From Serinus canaria (Eukaryota; Chordata; Aves; Passeriformes; Fringillidae): a stretch of 64,000 nucleotides of DNA. The notes under the pieces were generated by a model. That model was not told the DNA's origin. It was given only the letters and a program-made list of their open reading frames with translations, and searched no databases. Every line of letters starts with the position of its first letter. Within the stretch, counting starts at the first letter, position 1. Position numbers and translations under genes: made by a program. Below are positions 49,901-61,285 of this stretch, piece by piece. Where the stretch lies: the NCBI RefSeq assembly GCF_022539315.1, contig NC_066313.1, positions 64,111,934-64,175,933 of the forward strand. Direction: 5' to 3'.

Positions 49901-51476
49901 AAAGAGTTTTGGAGCTGTATATGGCAGAGAAAGGCAAGGCTGGCTCAGTTTTGCCTATTCTGTCTTTTGGGAAAGGCTAATGGCACAAACCATCCACAAA
50001 AACCAAGCCTGTTTTATTTTGGGGGGAACAAGGAAACCAATCAAACAGCCTAGGAGTGAAGCAATAAATAGACTAGGGAACTGAGACTGAAGAATGAACT
50101 AAGAAACTAAGTTATTTGATTGTGCACATGTATTTTAAGAAAATAATTTTTTAACTGTCTAATGTAGAGTTAGGTGAATCCCATTCTTGATTTCTTATCT
50201 ACTTTCATACGGTGAACAGCCACAAACTTCCTTTTGTTTAGAAAAATCTTTACCATTAGGAATACACATGGGAGACCTTCAATGTTGTACTTTTATGCTG
50301 TTAATTTTGGGGTTTGATTCTACCTTTAGCAATGTGATACACATTTGTACCTTGTGAAAAAATGTTGGAGGGATGTAAATATTCTCATGGGACAAATAAG
50401 TTGAGGTAGTATTTTGGGATTATGAGGAACAAACTGGACACCTATGTCCAAAAAATTTACTGCCTAAAATTTTTCTTTATTTTTAATTCCATTGTCATTT
50501 AAGCCTAATTGACCTTAGACTTCCTAAGTAACATTGAAAGACTTATTACTTGAACTATTTAGTACTTTAAATAATGATATAATGTTTAAATCATTTGGGT
50601 ATTTTTAAATTTTTATCCATGGTTTTTGACCCAGAGATTAGACACAATGCCCCTAAACATCAAAAAATTAGGAGCTGGTTTTCTAAGAGCCACACCAGCA
50701 TTGTTAAGAATCTTTCTTTTTTACATTTGCATCCAGTCTTTCCTGCAGGTGCAGGCACAAACAGAGATATAAAGCTGTACACAAAGATAAAATTCAGACA
50801 ATATATTAACATCCTGAGCTGCTATTCTGTTTCACCACTATCTGAATAGTCATTTTTTATTTCCTTGTTCCTTACTTCTGACAAATTTCTGCTTGATGGG
50901 TGCCTTTAGGGTATAGATTTATATTTTCACTCTCTTGATGAAAATAATTTTCTCATATTGAATGAGATTGTGATTGCTTTATTTTTCTAAATATTTCCTC
51001 TTGTAAGAGGTAACTCACATGGCTTGGCCCATAAATGCTAACCATATATTCATTGCTATTTCTATATACATGTTTTTCTTAGATTGCAAGCTCCTTGAGA
51101 TAAAATTCTGCAATCTTACTCAGAAGTTAGAGATTGAAACAATCCTAGTTAGTACTCTTAGCCACAAATGTACCAATTGTAATAGTAGATGCTGAAAAAT
51201 AGATGGTGTAATCATTGTTTTAAAGCAAAAAAAGCCCCAGCATCAAGACCTGAGATTGACACAGTTTGACTTCATCACAACTGACCCTGCTTTGAGTAGA
51301 ATGGACTAAATGACCTCCTGAATTCCCCTGAAACTTGAATTATCCTGTGACGTTTTGAACTTCAACTGCTACATTTCATTGTTACTTTATCTCTCCTGGA
51401 AACCTGGGAACCTGGAAACAAAAGACCAGAAAAATATCATTTCTACTGTAAATTTTTAATGCATAGGTGTGTGTTT

Positions 51477-51491
51477 TATATATATATATAA
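51477..51491. repeat. (TA)n run
   Basis: About seven TA units. A minor microsatellite. Confidence 0.8.
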
Positions 51492-52654
51492 ACAGGGATG
51501 TACAAATACTGTCCTCTTGCTATTCTTACAGGTTTCTAAAATGAAATCACACCCTTTTCAAAGTTATTTGGTACTTCTAGTGCCACGGAAATAAATTTAC
51601 TTTGTTTTAGTAAGGGAAACCGAAATTAAACTCACTGAAAATGTTGCTTCAATAAGCCAGTCAGTGCATTCATGGGAAAATATTATCCATCCCTCAGCAG
51701 AATATTTTTAATCTATGATTGTTGTTGCCTCTTTTTAGAGAGGTTCAGTTCTTCTAAGTCATATATTTTTTAGTGATAACAGGGGCTGCATGGTGTACTT
51801 TCAGTTTAGAGTCACATTCTTACTCTGACATCAGTTAAAAGATTCAAACTCCCTCTTATTTCCATTCCTTTCTTTCCTGTGTCAAAACTAGATCATATTT
51901 TGTGTACATTTTCTTGTAGGATTGAAGAGAACAATTTTATGTTTGAAATATAAAATCAATCTTGATGCTAAAATTGAGCTGTATGGGCTTTTTTAATATT
52001 TGAGAGCAATCATATTCTCTGAGGAATCTGTGTACAAACTCAGATCTGAAAGAAAATGGTGGTGTTTTTACAGTATGTGAACACAACCATCTGATTTATA
52101 GTTCAATCTGTTAATGCACTCTGTTATTAGGCCACCTGGCAGTTTTATGCATTGTGAATTTAAAGAGGAGCTCAATGTAACATAAGCTTTACAAGCTGGG
52201 GAAATATTATTGAAATGAAACATGAATGAGAACCATTTAAACAATAAAATAATGTGTGTAGACTATATATTTTTTCATTTTAGTAAATGCACAGTCTAGG
52301 TTTTATTTGCTGAAGTTAGATGAGGTTCTGAGAGACTCCAACTATGAAAGTTTGAACAAGCTTCTTATAATACTGACAGTTTTTGATGCTCACATCAGTA
52401 AAACCAAACACACATCTCTCTATTGCACCAGGAAAATGCAATTTGGAGAGCTATTTTCACAGTTTTCTTAAGGTAACATTTAATTATTGTATGGGTTGAA
52501 GTTCATTCCTCAAGAGAAAAGAAAATATATAGATATATGTCTGCCAGAAAAAAATTAATAGACACAGTTTTACCAACCCACACTGTAAATGGTCATGAGC
52601 AAAGGCCTTAAAGAAAACAAGGACCATCTTAATAAGATGGAGTTAGTGTTAGCT

Positions 52655-52687
52655 ATGTGTGTATATATATGTGTGTGTGTATATATA
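52655..52687. repeat. Compound (TG)n/(TA)n microsatellite
   Basis: Alternating pyrimidine-purine run: GTGTGTATATATATGTGTG and then further TG and TA units. Such runs are often length-polymorphic and can favour left-handed DNA; nothing more is shown here. Confidence 0.85.
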
Positions 52688-53739
52688 AGTAATTTACACA
52701 TGCATACAAATATTAATTCTACCTCTCTTTTTTCTTTGGTTTTATGTCTTTAAAATTTGTGTTTTCAAGTTTCTTTTCAATTCTAGAAACTTTCTTTTTC
52801 TGTTTAAAATGAAATCTGAGCACATTCATATGACCTCAGGGCAGGCAAGAGGAGTTGGCAGAGCTGCAAATACAAGCATTCTATTATTCTGTGTTACAAC
52901 CCCTCCTCACCTGGCACAGAACCTTGGAGGCACCTAAATTTTCCTAGGTGCTTATGGGCACGTCTACATTCTGAGCTGTGTTTCAATTAAATGTTTGCTA
53001 ATTTGCCCAGTACCCACAGGAGACCATTTTCATTGGTGTTAAGAATCAAAATGAAAACCTATCTGTCATTTCTTGCTTTCTTTACAATGTTAAAATAAAG
53101 AGATATTTTGCATGCAGTGGAAACACACAGTGAATAAAATGGGCAGAGTGCCTTTTTAATCTTGCCTGGTAGTTATTTAGGGCACTTTAGAATTCCTGCT
53201 TTTTTATTTGCCCTCAATTACAGGGACAGGATTGGAATGATTTGGGAATTTGTCTTCTCAGGACTTTACTGGTCATGAGCTGGGAAGGCTGGTTTAAGCT
53301 CTTAAAAAAACAGAACTAAAGACAAATTCAAGGGAATGGTTACAAACTTGAGTCACAGTCCTTTCCCCATGGCAGTGCAGATAAACACCTTCCCTTTATC
53401 CAATACAAGAAGTGAAGCAAAGCACTTTATATAGGAAATCTTGTGAGTGTGTCTATTAATACAAATTTATTAGCACTTCTATGCTTCAAAAGGCACAGAG
53501 TAAAGAGGTGTGATTTAACAAGGAAATAGTGCACTGTTAAAAGACCTGTGTGTATCTCCCCACAACCTTGGCCATGGTATTTAAAGCATATACAAGGCTT
53601 TGTAACTAACCCTGAAATACAGAACCTTGAAGTCTTGCCTAGGTAGGGGTATATTCACAACCAGAAAACCTAATTTCCTTATTTGACATCAGAGAGGAAG
53701 ACTTGAATCCAAGTTTTTACATCTTTGACGAATGCCCTA

Positions 53740-54812
53740 ATCACAGAACTGCAAAATAGTTGATGTTGGAAGGTTGCTCTGAATGTGATCTTGCCCAAAC
53801 GCTCTGCTCAAGCAGGGAACACCTAGAACTAGTTGCTCAGAACTTTGTCCAGAGAGCTTTTGATGATCTCTGAAGACAGAGACTCCACAACCTGTCTGTG
53901 CTAAGTAACCATGAAAGTAAAAATACATTTCCCAGTGTTCAGATAGAACCTCCCATGTTTCAGTTTGTGCTCATTGTCTCTTGTCAAGAGGTGCCACTGT
54001 ACACCACTCTAAAGAGGCTGGAGCCTTCCTCTTTCTACTTCTTTCAGGTATTTATGCACATTGGTAGGACCTCCCTGGAGCCCTCTCTGCTTCAGGCTAA
54101 ACAGCCTCAGCAATCTAAGCCTTTCCTCATGGATGAGATGCTCTATCTAAGTGCACCTTCACTAGACAGAAATGGACACAGCATTTCAGATGTGGCCTCA
54201 TCAGTGCTGAGTAGAGGGAAAGGATCCCCTCCCTCAACTTGCTGGAACAAGTTATTCTTAGCCTAATACAGCCCAAGATGTCATTCAACTCTTTTGCACC
54301 AAAGGCATACTGCTAGTTCATGTGAACTTGGTGCCCAGTAGGCCCCCCTGGTCCTTTTCTGCTGAGCTGTTTTCCAGTTGGATGGCTCCCAGCACACACT
54401 GATGAGTAGGGTTATTTCTCCCCAGATGCAGGCCTTTGCACTTCCCCTTGCTAAACTTTTGTAAGGTTCCTGTCCTGCACATTCCACCACTCTGCTGAGG
54501 TCCCTGTGGATGGCAGCTTGGCCCTCTTGTGTAACAGCTGCTCCTCTCAGTTCTGTGTCATCTGAAAGCTTGCTGAAGGTACACTCAGATGCATCATCCG
54601 GGGCATTAGTGATGATGATGTTGGACAAGACTGGAACCAATATTGACTGCTGGCATACACTGCTAGTTACTGGCCTCCAACTAGACTTGTACCTCTGCTC
54701 ACACCCTCCAGGCTCAGTTCACTCAGTTTTCATCTCACCTCACTGCTGATGCAGCCCATACATCAGAGGCTTCTCTGTGAGGCCTTAGTGGGAGACTGTC
54801 AAAGTCCAGGTA
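53740..54812 (-). mobile_element. CR1 retroposon, long copy 3 (old, 5'-truncated)
   Basis: Antisense CR1 LINE. The 3' tail is at the low-coordinate end (AATCACAGAACTGCAAAATAG), followed by the 3' UTR, the ORF2 C-terminus and part of the reverse transcriptase, ending near 54812 with a decayed GGGAGACTGTCAAAGTCCAGG motif that lacks about 11 internal bases of the usual text. The minus-strand frame at 54281-54640 shows degraded CR1 residues, including a DASECTFSKLSDDTELRG stretch: here FADDTKL has become LSDDTEL, so the two catalytic aspartates survive but the frame around them is broken elsewhere. The copy is more decayed than copies 2 and 4 and takes no part in their shared tract. Confidence 0.93.
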
Positions 54813-55857
54813 TCAATCATAAGGTATTATCCAAAGATGCTACTACTAATTGTCTAAATTTGTCATAGGATGGGGAGAAGCAGACAGGTGTTCAATGCTT
54901 CTACAAGAAGAAGAATTTTTTGCACTACCTGTATCACTTTCACTGACCATAGATGGAGTATGGGATTACTCAGCGTGATGCAGAGAGCAAACAATGGCCT
55001 TAAGTTTCACTTTTGTGAGTCCTTAGGTGAGATAGAATTCTTACTTTATGCCATGGCCAGGGAACTAAGGTGAGAGGCTGTGTTACTCCTCTCACATTTA
55101 AATATACCTAGTTCAAAGAAGCATATTTGCTAAGTGGGCCCAGAAATTATTCTAAGCTTCTTGTAGATCATCACTGAATGATTTTTAGATGGTGTACATT
55201 TGAATTTATTTTTCTAAATGTAGGTGTCATTATTTAAGAGATCTGATTTTTCTTCTAGGGAATGGAGAGTTACTCAAAGAGATCCCAACATGGCTCAATT
55301 ATTACCAAACCAGAAATAACTAGTACCATTTGAAACCACTTGACCTCTCCATTCAGTGTCTGATACTCCAAGAAAGTGTGTTTGCCACAGGTTCCTTGTC
55401 TTGTACAACAGCACATGAGATTGTCTCAAATAGTCTGAGGCATCTTAAATAGTACTAGACACTAATGTTTTGTCAACTTTTGCTCTTGGCCACCTTTAAA
55501 AGTCTATCAATTTGTTTGGCAGACATTTAGCTCACACAAATTTATTTATGTATTTTTGCACACCTAAATATAGGTGTTACAGGTGGGAGCTAAATCCAGT
55601 TTTGGTGAAAGAGTCCTATATAACTAAATGTTTGTAGAACATAAATTTTGAGGAGAAATATACCACATATATACTTTGAGAAGTTTCTCATCACTGCTCA
55701 TGAACTGTCTAGTGCTCTTTGAAGAGCATTAGTACACTATAAGGTTGCAAACAGCCGGTGTTAAAAAAACCAGGGTTTTAATAAATAAGTTTTGAAAGTA
55801 CTTGAATACCATCTGAATCCAAAGTGCCAGGGCATGGACTAAAAATAAAAGCTGTTT
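54813..55857. other. Unique DNA, no gene seen
   Basis: About 1 kb of unique sequence with no supported gene or repeat. Confidence 0.5.
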
Positions 55858-56014
55858 CTGTTCTGCTTCATTTTTGTTAATCATGATGATCACAAGAAGA
55901 AAGTTATATTCTCATTTCTTTAAAATGAACAATGTTAAAATATCTTTTAACAGTAATGGGGAATGTCATTAATTTGAGGGTTAGTCTAATGTGTAGTGAC
56001 TTTCACCCTACAAG
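55858..56014. repeat. Dispersed direct duplication, copy A
   Basis: Pairs with 56108-56296. Both contain GTTAATCATGATGATCACAA, then an AGAAA-rich segment, ATTTCTTTAAAAT and, further on, ACTTTCA followed by CCCTACAAG. Similarity is high over about the first 100 bases and weaker after that; copy B has roughly 30 extra bases. The period is about 250 bp. I do not recognise the unit as a known family. Confidence 0.8.
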
Positions 56015-56107
56015 TCAGTGCAGGGGGAGACTAATTTGTTTGTGTTAGTTCTGAGAATATTTTTTGCACAGATGGAAGGCTTGGCAGATTCATTTCTATT
56101 CTACTTC

Positions 56108-56296
56108 TATTTCTAGTCTACTTCAGTTTTGTTAATCATGATGATCACAAAAAGAAAACTATATTATTATTTCTTTAAAATAAGCAATATTGAAAAATCT
56201 TTTATCTTGACAAATATCCTTAATTTGGGGCTTTTTATGAGTCTCCAGACTTAGCCCAAGGTGCAGAAACTTTCATCCCAGGAATGACCCTACAAG
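56108..56296. repeat. Dispersed direct duplication, copy B
   Basis: Second copy of the unit at 55858-56014, with an internal insertion relative to it and the same end CCCTACAAG. The central palindromic TGATCA and ATCATGAT elements are kept in both. Confidence 0.8.
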
Positions 56297-58510
56297 ATCA
56301 AGTTTAAAGTGCATATGAAGACATGAGCAAGAAGACAATGAACTGCCAGTGTAATACTGAAAGAAGGAATGCAAGGGTGCAGCATCTCCTCTGTGAAAAT
56401 GGAGCAACACAGTCTTTGCAGTTGTCAGCTAGTCACCTTTCACAAGCGGAAAATTCACTCCACACGGCTTTTAAAAATTCTTCTTTCCTTGTAACAAAGC
56501 TGAGCTTAGAAGTTTGAAATCAATGCCTTGTAAAAAGAAACCAAGTGGGTGGCATTTTCCAACCATGAGACATGTCATTACCATTGACCTCACCACTCTT
56601 CTTAAATAGCCAGAGAAGGGCAACAAAATTGTCAATTAGATTTGCAGTGAGCAGGACTCAGCTTTACTTAACTTGTGCTTGCCTGCATAATCATGCATAT
56701 CTCTCCTCTATATCAGGAGTTGTTCAAGCCTATAATAACTAGGGTTCAACAAGTCTGAACCACCTTCCTTTGCTGATGATATGGAAGTCGTTGATTTGCT
56801 ACAGATTATTTGAGATTTTTTGTAGCCTTGATGGATTGTTGTATTTTAAATTCCACTCCTAAGAGTTTCTGCTGCAGCTTCTACCAAATAGGAAATAGTG
56901 GAAGGAAGAGCAATATTAGGCAAAGCACGATTGTGTTTTTACTTTTTTAAAGACTGAAAGGTTTCTTTGTTACTCATCACATCACAAAGCAAGCACACTA
57001 AATTTGGCAGGATGTGCAGTGTCATTGTAGGACAGGGTAAGGGACACACTGCTGAAGGTGAGAGCTAAGCAACATTTTCAGAGTTATATGCAGACAGTGG
57101 GTGAAATGTAGCAGCATTATTACTTCCTTAGCCTCAAATTCTACTGCCATAAAAGCAAAATATTTACTCAAAGGTTTTTAAAAAGTTTAATCAGGTTAGA
57201 TTTAAAGCTGATGAATATGCTTGTCAGCAGTAATAGCTGTGCAATGTTTCTTCAGTTGGCAGGGTCTGCTGTAGAAAGGGTGCTTTTTAAAAATTAGTAA
57301 TTCTTCCTTCAAGGTTGGTATCTAATTGTTCCCCCGAAGAGAAACTCTCTTTCAACAATATATTCTTCCAAGATTTCCTTTGCATAATATAGCTTGTCTC
57401 TTCACCTAACCATGGCACTGAACTTCCCTGTTTTATAGAAGCAGCCTAAAGCTGTGCTACTCTAACAAATTCCCACTGACTCACGTTTCAGTCTGTGGTT
57501 TCACATCGTGAGTTACACTCTGGATACACCAAGGCTAGAAAGGCCTGTTTTATGTGCTGGAAACAGGCACACAGTAGTCCTGTTAAGCAGCAACACCTAT
57601 GCTTCTCAGCCATTTGTAAAATGATAATAATCTTGACTACCTTTCCACATGCACGTACTCTGTAGGGGATGGAGCTTTCATGCATATCAAATATACTGTT
57701 CATCAGCAATTCTATGCAGCCACTAGACTAGGTACCCATCAAGGACACATAATATTCCACTTTACTTCAGTGATGTTGAGATTCCATGGGTTGGAGATGT
57801 GACTAGTTTTGGGCACAGTTTGGACCTCTTTCCCATGTGCTTGTTTTTCCTTTAACATCCATCCTGGAGGTTTTCTAACTAGTCCATTTTTCAGGTGGTT
57901 GATAGTCCTGTTATACACTGGTCTTTGTCTTCATTGAATAGCAACATGTAAAACGTGTTGCTTCCTGCTTTATTTGATGGCACACCTTATGTGTGTGAGG
58001 ACCTTGCCAGGAACATCCACAAAGACACCTCAGAGATCTCTCCTCCTGCCCCACATGATATGTACACAGTGGATGTGCCGTATCTGCTGCTGGTTGCTAA
58101 CTTACGTGCTTCATTTGTTTGCTTCCCCATTTTTTGACACTCAGAGGTTCAGAAGACATTGATCTACATTCAAAACTGAATTCTGGACCCTTCTTCCACT
58201 AAAAAACCTTTAATTTAGATGTTTCATACACATTAAAAAAATGAGACAATCTTCTCCTTTCCTCTAACATCACTGTTTTCAGTTTACACATTTCTACCAT
58301 ATCTCCTTCTACTATGCCATGCCTGCCCTGTAATTTTTAATGCTGTAAGGCCTGATTTGCTACAGAGACTAACATTTTTCAAGCATTATTCAACTCAATT
58401 CATCACATTTACTTAAAATACATATAGGAAAACATAAACCATAACCAAATTAGTCTTACTTATTTAAAAGTGTAGAGCTGTAAACTACTACATCACTGGA
58501 AGGAATCTCA
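56297..58510. other. Unique DNA, no gene seen
   Basis: About 2.2 kb with no supported gene. About 25 bases near 56610-56640 (CCAGAGAAGGGCAACAAAAT) resemble an internal CR1 segment but are isolated. Overlapping plus-strand frames of about 60 codons at 57955-58162 show no recognisable family. Confidence 0.45.
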
Positions 58511-58640
58511 ATTAAGCAGAATTGCCATCCACATTAAGCAGTAGTCATTGCCATTAAGTATCATTGGACTTAAATTGTTCCCAGAGAGACGTCCTGATTA
58601 AGCGGACTTCCTAGTCTGAGTGGATCTCAATTAAACAGAA
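58511..58640. repeat. Cluster of degenerate ATTAAGC motifs, possible transposon fossil
   Basis: Five related motifs occur in the same orientation: ATTAAGCAGA (58511), ATTAAGCAGT (58533), ATTAAGTATC (58553), ATTAAGCGGA (58597) and ATTAAACAGA (58630). Similar repeated ATTAA(C/G)CGGA-type text occurs in fossil Tigger/pogo-type DNA transposons, which is the basis for suspecting one here. The identity is not certain. Confidence 0.4.
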
Positions 58641-61285
58641 TGTGCTGCATCAGCATTTCATTTTATGAATGCTCTGAGAAGACATTTGATTAGGATTTTG
58701 AAATGGTTTGTCTGATTGCTACCATTATTGAAAATTTAGATGGGAATGTGAAAAGAACTTGGGGGAATCAGTATTTATGGCAATTAGGCACCTAGCACAG
58801 GGCCCTTTTAACAATGACCAGTTAAAGGTTTTTGGGGGGTTGGTACACAATAGTTTGGTTCTGTGTTGACATGGTTAGTTGTGCTTACCGGGATTAAACA
58901 GTAAATCTAGGGGTAAGCATGTGCCTGGTCTTGAAGGCTTAAAAACTTTTATTTCCCTTTCTAAAATTTTTTGGCTTCAAGGAGCTGGTTTTCTGCACAC
59001 ATATGTTTAGGATTTTAATGCTTATTTAGAACCTGTCAGGGCTTCTTATGTTCTTATATCTGATCTCTTTCATATTTAAATATCAGATGGAAACATGCTG
59101 TATTAGAAGTCTGATGTGAAGTCATAATCCAGAAATTTTCATTTGCATCCAATCAACCCATATTTCCAGAATAGGACTAGGTTTCTCTTCTGAATTTTTA
59201 TGTACATTTCTTTAAAATATCTAAGCTCTTATTGAAATAATTATCACTTGGCTGAGCCAAATAAATACAGATCCAGTGCAACACAAAAGGCAAATGAGGG
59301 AAACAGAATCATTCTTTCAGGAAAGAAAAATTATGATAGGGATATTCCAGTGGTGTTAATTATTCATTCTCTAACTTCTATTTCATGAGATTTTATTCTG
59401 AAATAGTTATTATTACATGATAGAGTAGAAGTCAAAAGAAACCCATTTTTGAATAATATTGTTAATATGAGAAATAAATGAGGAGCAACTGAAAGTCATA
59501 AATGTCTCTAGGTACATCATCTAGCTGAAAAAGATCTTGCAATTTAACAATGTTAGCTTGTGAGTTTCTGTAAGCCCAACAATCTTTTAAAAGCTACTGA
59601 CTGTTTATTTCATTGGGATAATCAGAATAAAAGTTATAATATAATGTCATAATAAATATAACAATACCTATAATATCAGAATAAAAAAATACAGAAATGT
59701 TTTATTCCTCCCCTCTGTATTTGGACACTTCTCTGATCTTGCCATGTGCAATCATGTCCCAGCTGCACAGGTGAAGTCTCTGTCACTTTAAAAAATGGAA
59801 GTCCACTTATCCTCAATGCAAGAAGGTATTTATCTGCTTAATTCCCATTAGCATTAATGGGAGTTACATGCCTAATGCTGCTCAACACTGGTGAGAAATG
59901 CACCTTAAATTTTCAGCTGCTTGAAATCGCAACCTCTGCAACCACACATAAGAGATTATAAATAAAGAAACAATAGAAACAAAGCAGGATCCTAAGAGGC
60001 ACCAGCAGCATATAGATAGAAACAGACAATTTTCCCCTCAACAAGATTTTCTGCTTAAATCATTTTAGTAAATAAATATTTAACAAGTGACAGAACTTAA
60101 TTGATGTTTATATTTACACGACAGTTAATTTATATTCTGCTAAAGCTGAATCCTCCATCCACAATAATGCTTTATATCCCTCTGTGGTGGCAGACACCCA
60201 AACAGCACAGTTGTGTTTTTGAAGAAAAACATAACAACAACAAAAAAATACACTACTCAAATACTATATAAGTCATTACATTTTTTTTCCTCTCTTCAGC
60301 TGTCAGATGCATTGCATTATATTATCAGATTGATAGATCTAGTGTTATTTCAACATTTACCATTTTACAACAACAAATAGAAAACATATAAGGAAGCTTT
60401 GGTAACAAATCTTTCTTAATATGTATGTGAAGTAGACAGTTAGTCCAAGAAAAAAATATAACTGATGACAGATTTTATTTCAATCTGCTGGCACTTATTA
60501 AGATGTCTACAAAGAAAAAAGCTGCATATGAATGCATCTCTTTGTGCAAACAAAGGAAACTTTTAATTGCTTTAATCAGCATTTGCTTTGTCTTTGCAGT
60601 GACATAGAAAAACAAGTCAGGTACAATCAGTAAATGTTTTCTAAAGGAAATTTGTAAGCAGAGACTTCAGATGATTTTTATTATTTGTGTTTAGAGCACG
60701 GTTAAGTCTATGTTACAGGTGCAACAACTTAAATTTGCTTTATAAAACAGATTTGTACAAGATTTTATTTTATATCATTTTAGCACATGGAAAAGAAGCC
60801 GACATAAATCTGATCAAAACTCTCTTCCACAAAACCCTACAGCAAGAGCTGTAGAAGCTATATCAGATTTTAGAAATCAGAGCACAGCCCAAGGAAATAA
60901 GCTGCATGTTGACAAAGATGTGCAGCTCAAAAGATAATAATTTGACAAAATCCACGTCAGCCAACAGGGTTTAGAGAAAGTGATCCATTATTTCTTTCAG
61001 CTTATAAGCTCTTGATTTTATATCCTGATGGGCCTGTAGCTCAGTCCTTCTGAAAAGAAAAAAGGGCCAAAAATTCTCTTCCTTCTATGGAAAAAAAGGA
61101 ATAAAAGGAATCACAACACCCATATCTCTCTTGAGCAGAAAATGGGAGTTAGCGCTTGCATGCAGAAAATACTCAGGATTTTCTAGATCGGTCTCACAAG
61201 GGAATTAGTTTTTCAGATTTCTAAACTGGTTGGATAAAGTCATGGTCCTGCTGAAGGGATGGACCATTCACCTATCCAGAGGAAT
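58641..61285. other. AT-rich unique DNA, no gene seen
   Basis: About 2.6 kb without a supported gene. A strong acceptor-like tract followed 21 bases later by a donor-like site is present at 60580-60626 (see findings). Confidence 0.45.

Larger units (their letters stand above)
46978..53739. other. AT-rich unique DNA, no gene seen
   Basis: About 6.8 kb without a supported gene or interspersed repeat. It contains the two TA/TG microsatellites listed separately. Open frames are 60-85 codons and unremarkable. Confidence 0.5.

Noticed and set aside
56611..56640. CR1-like 25-base segment; similarly near 3530-3560
   Set aside because: The matches are too short and isolated to separate from chance, and no CR1 context flanks them.
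57955..58162. Two overlapping plus-strand frames of about 60 codons
   Set aside because: The composition looks mildly protein-like, but they are short, unbounded by splice sites and unrecognised.
61029..61045. GGGCCTGTAGCTCAG, resembling the 5' end of a tRNA
   Set aside because: The D-loop, anticodon arm, T-arm and matching 3' acceptor strand do not follow, so there is no tRNA or tRNA-derived repeat.
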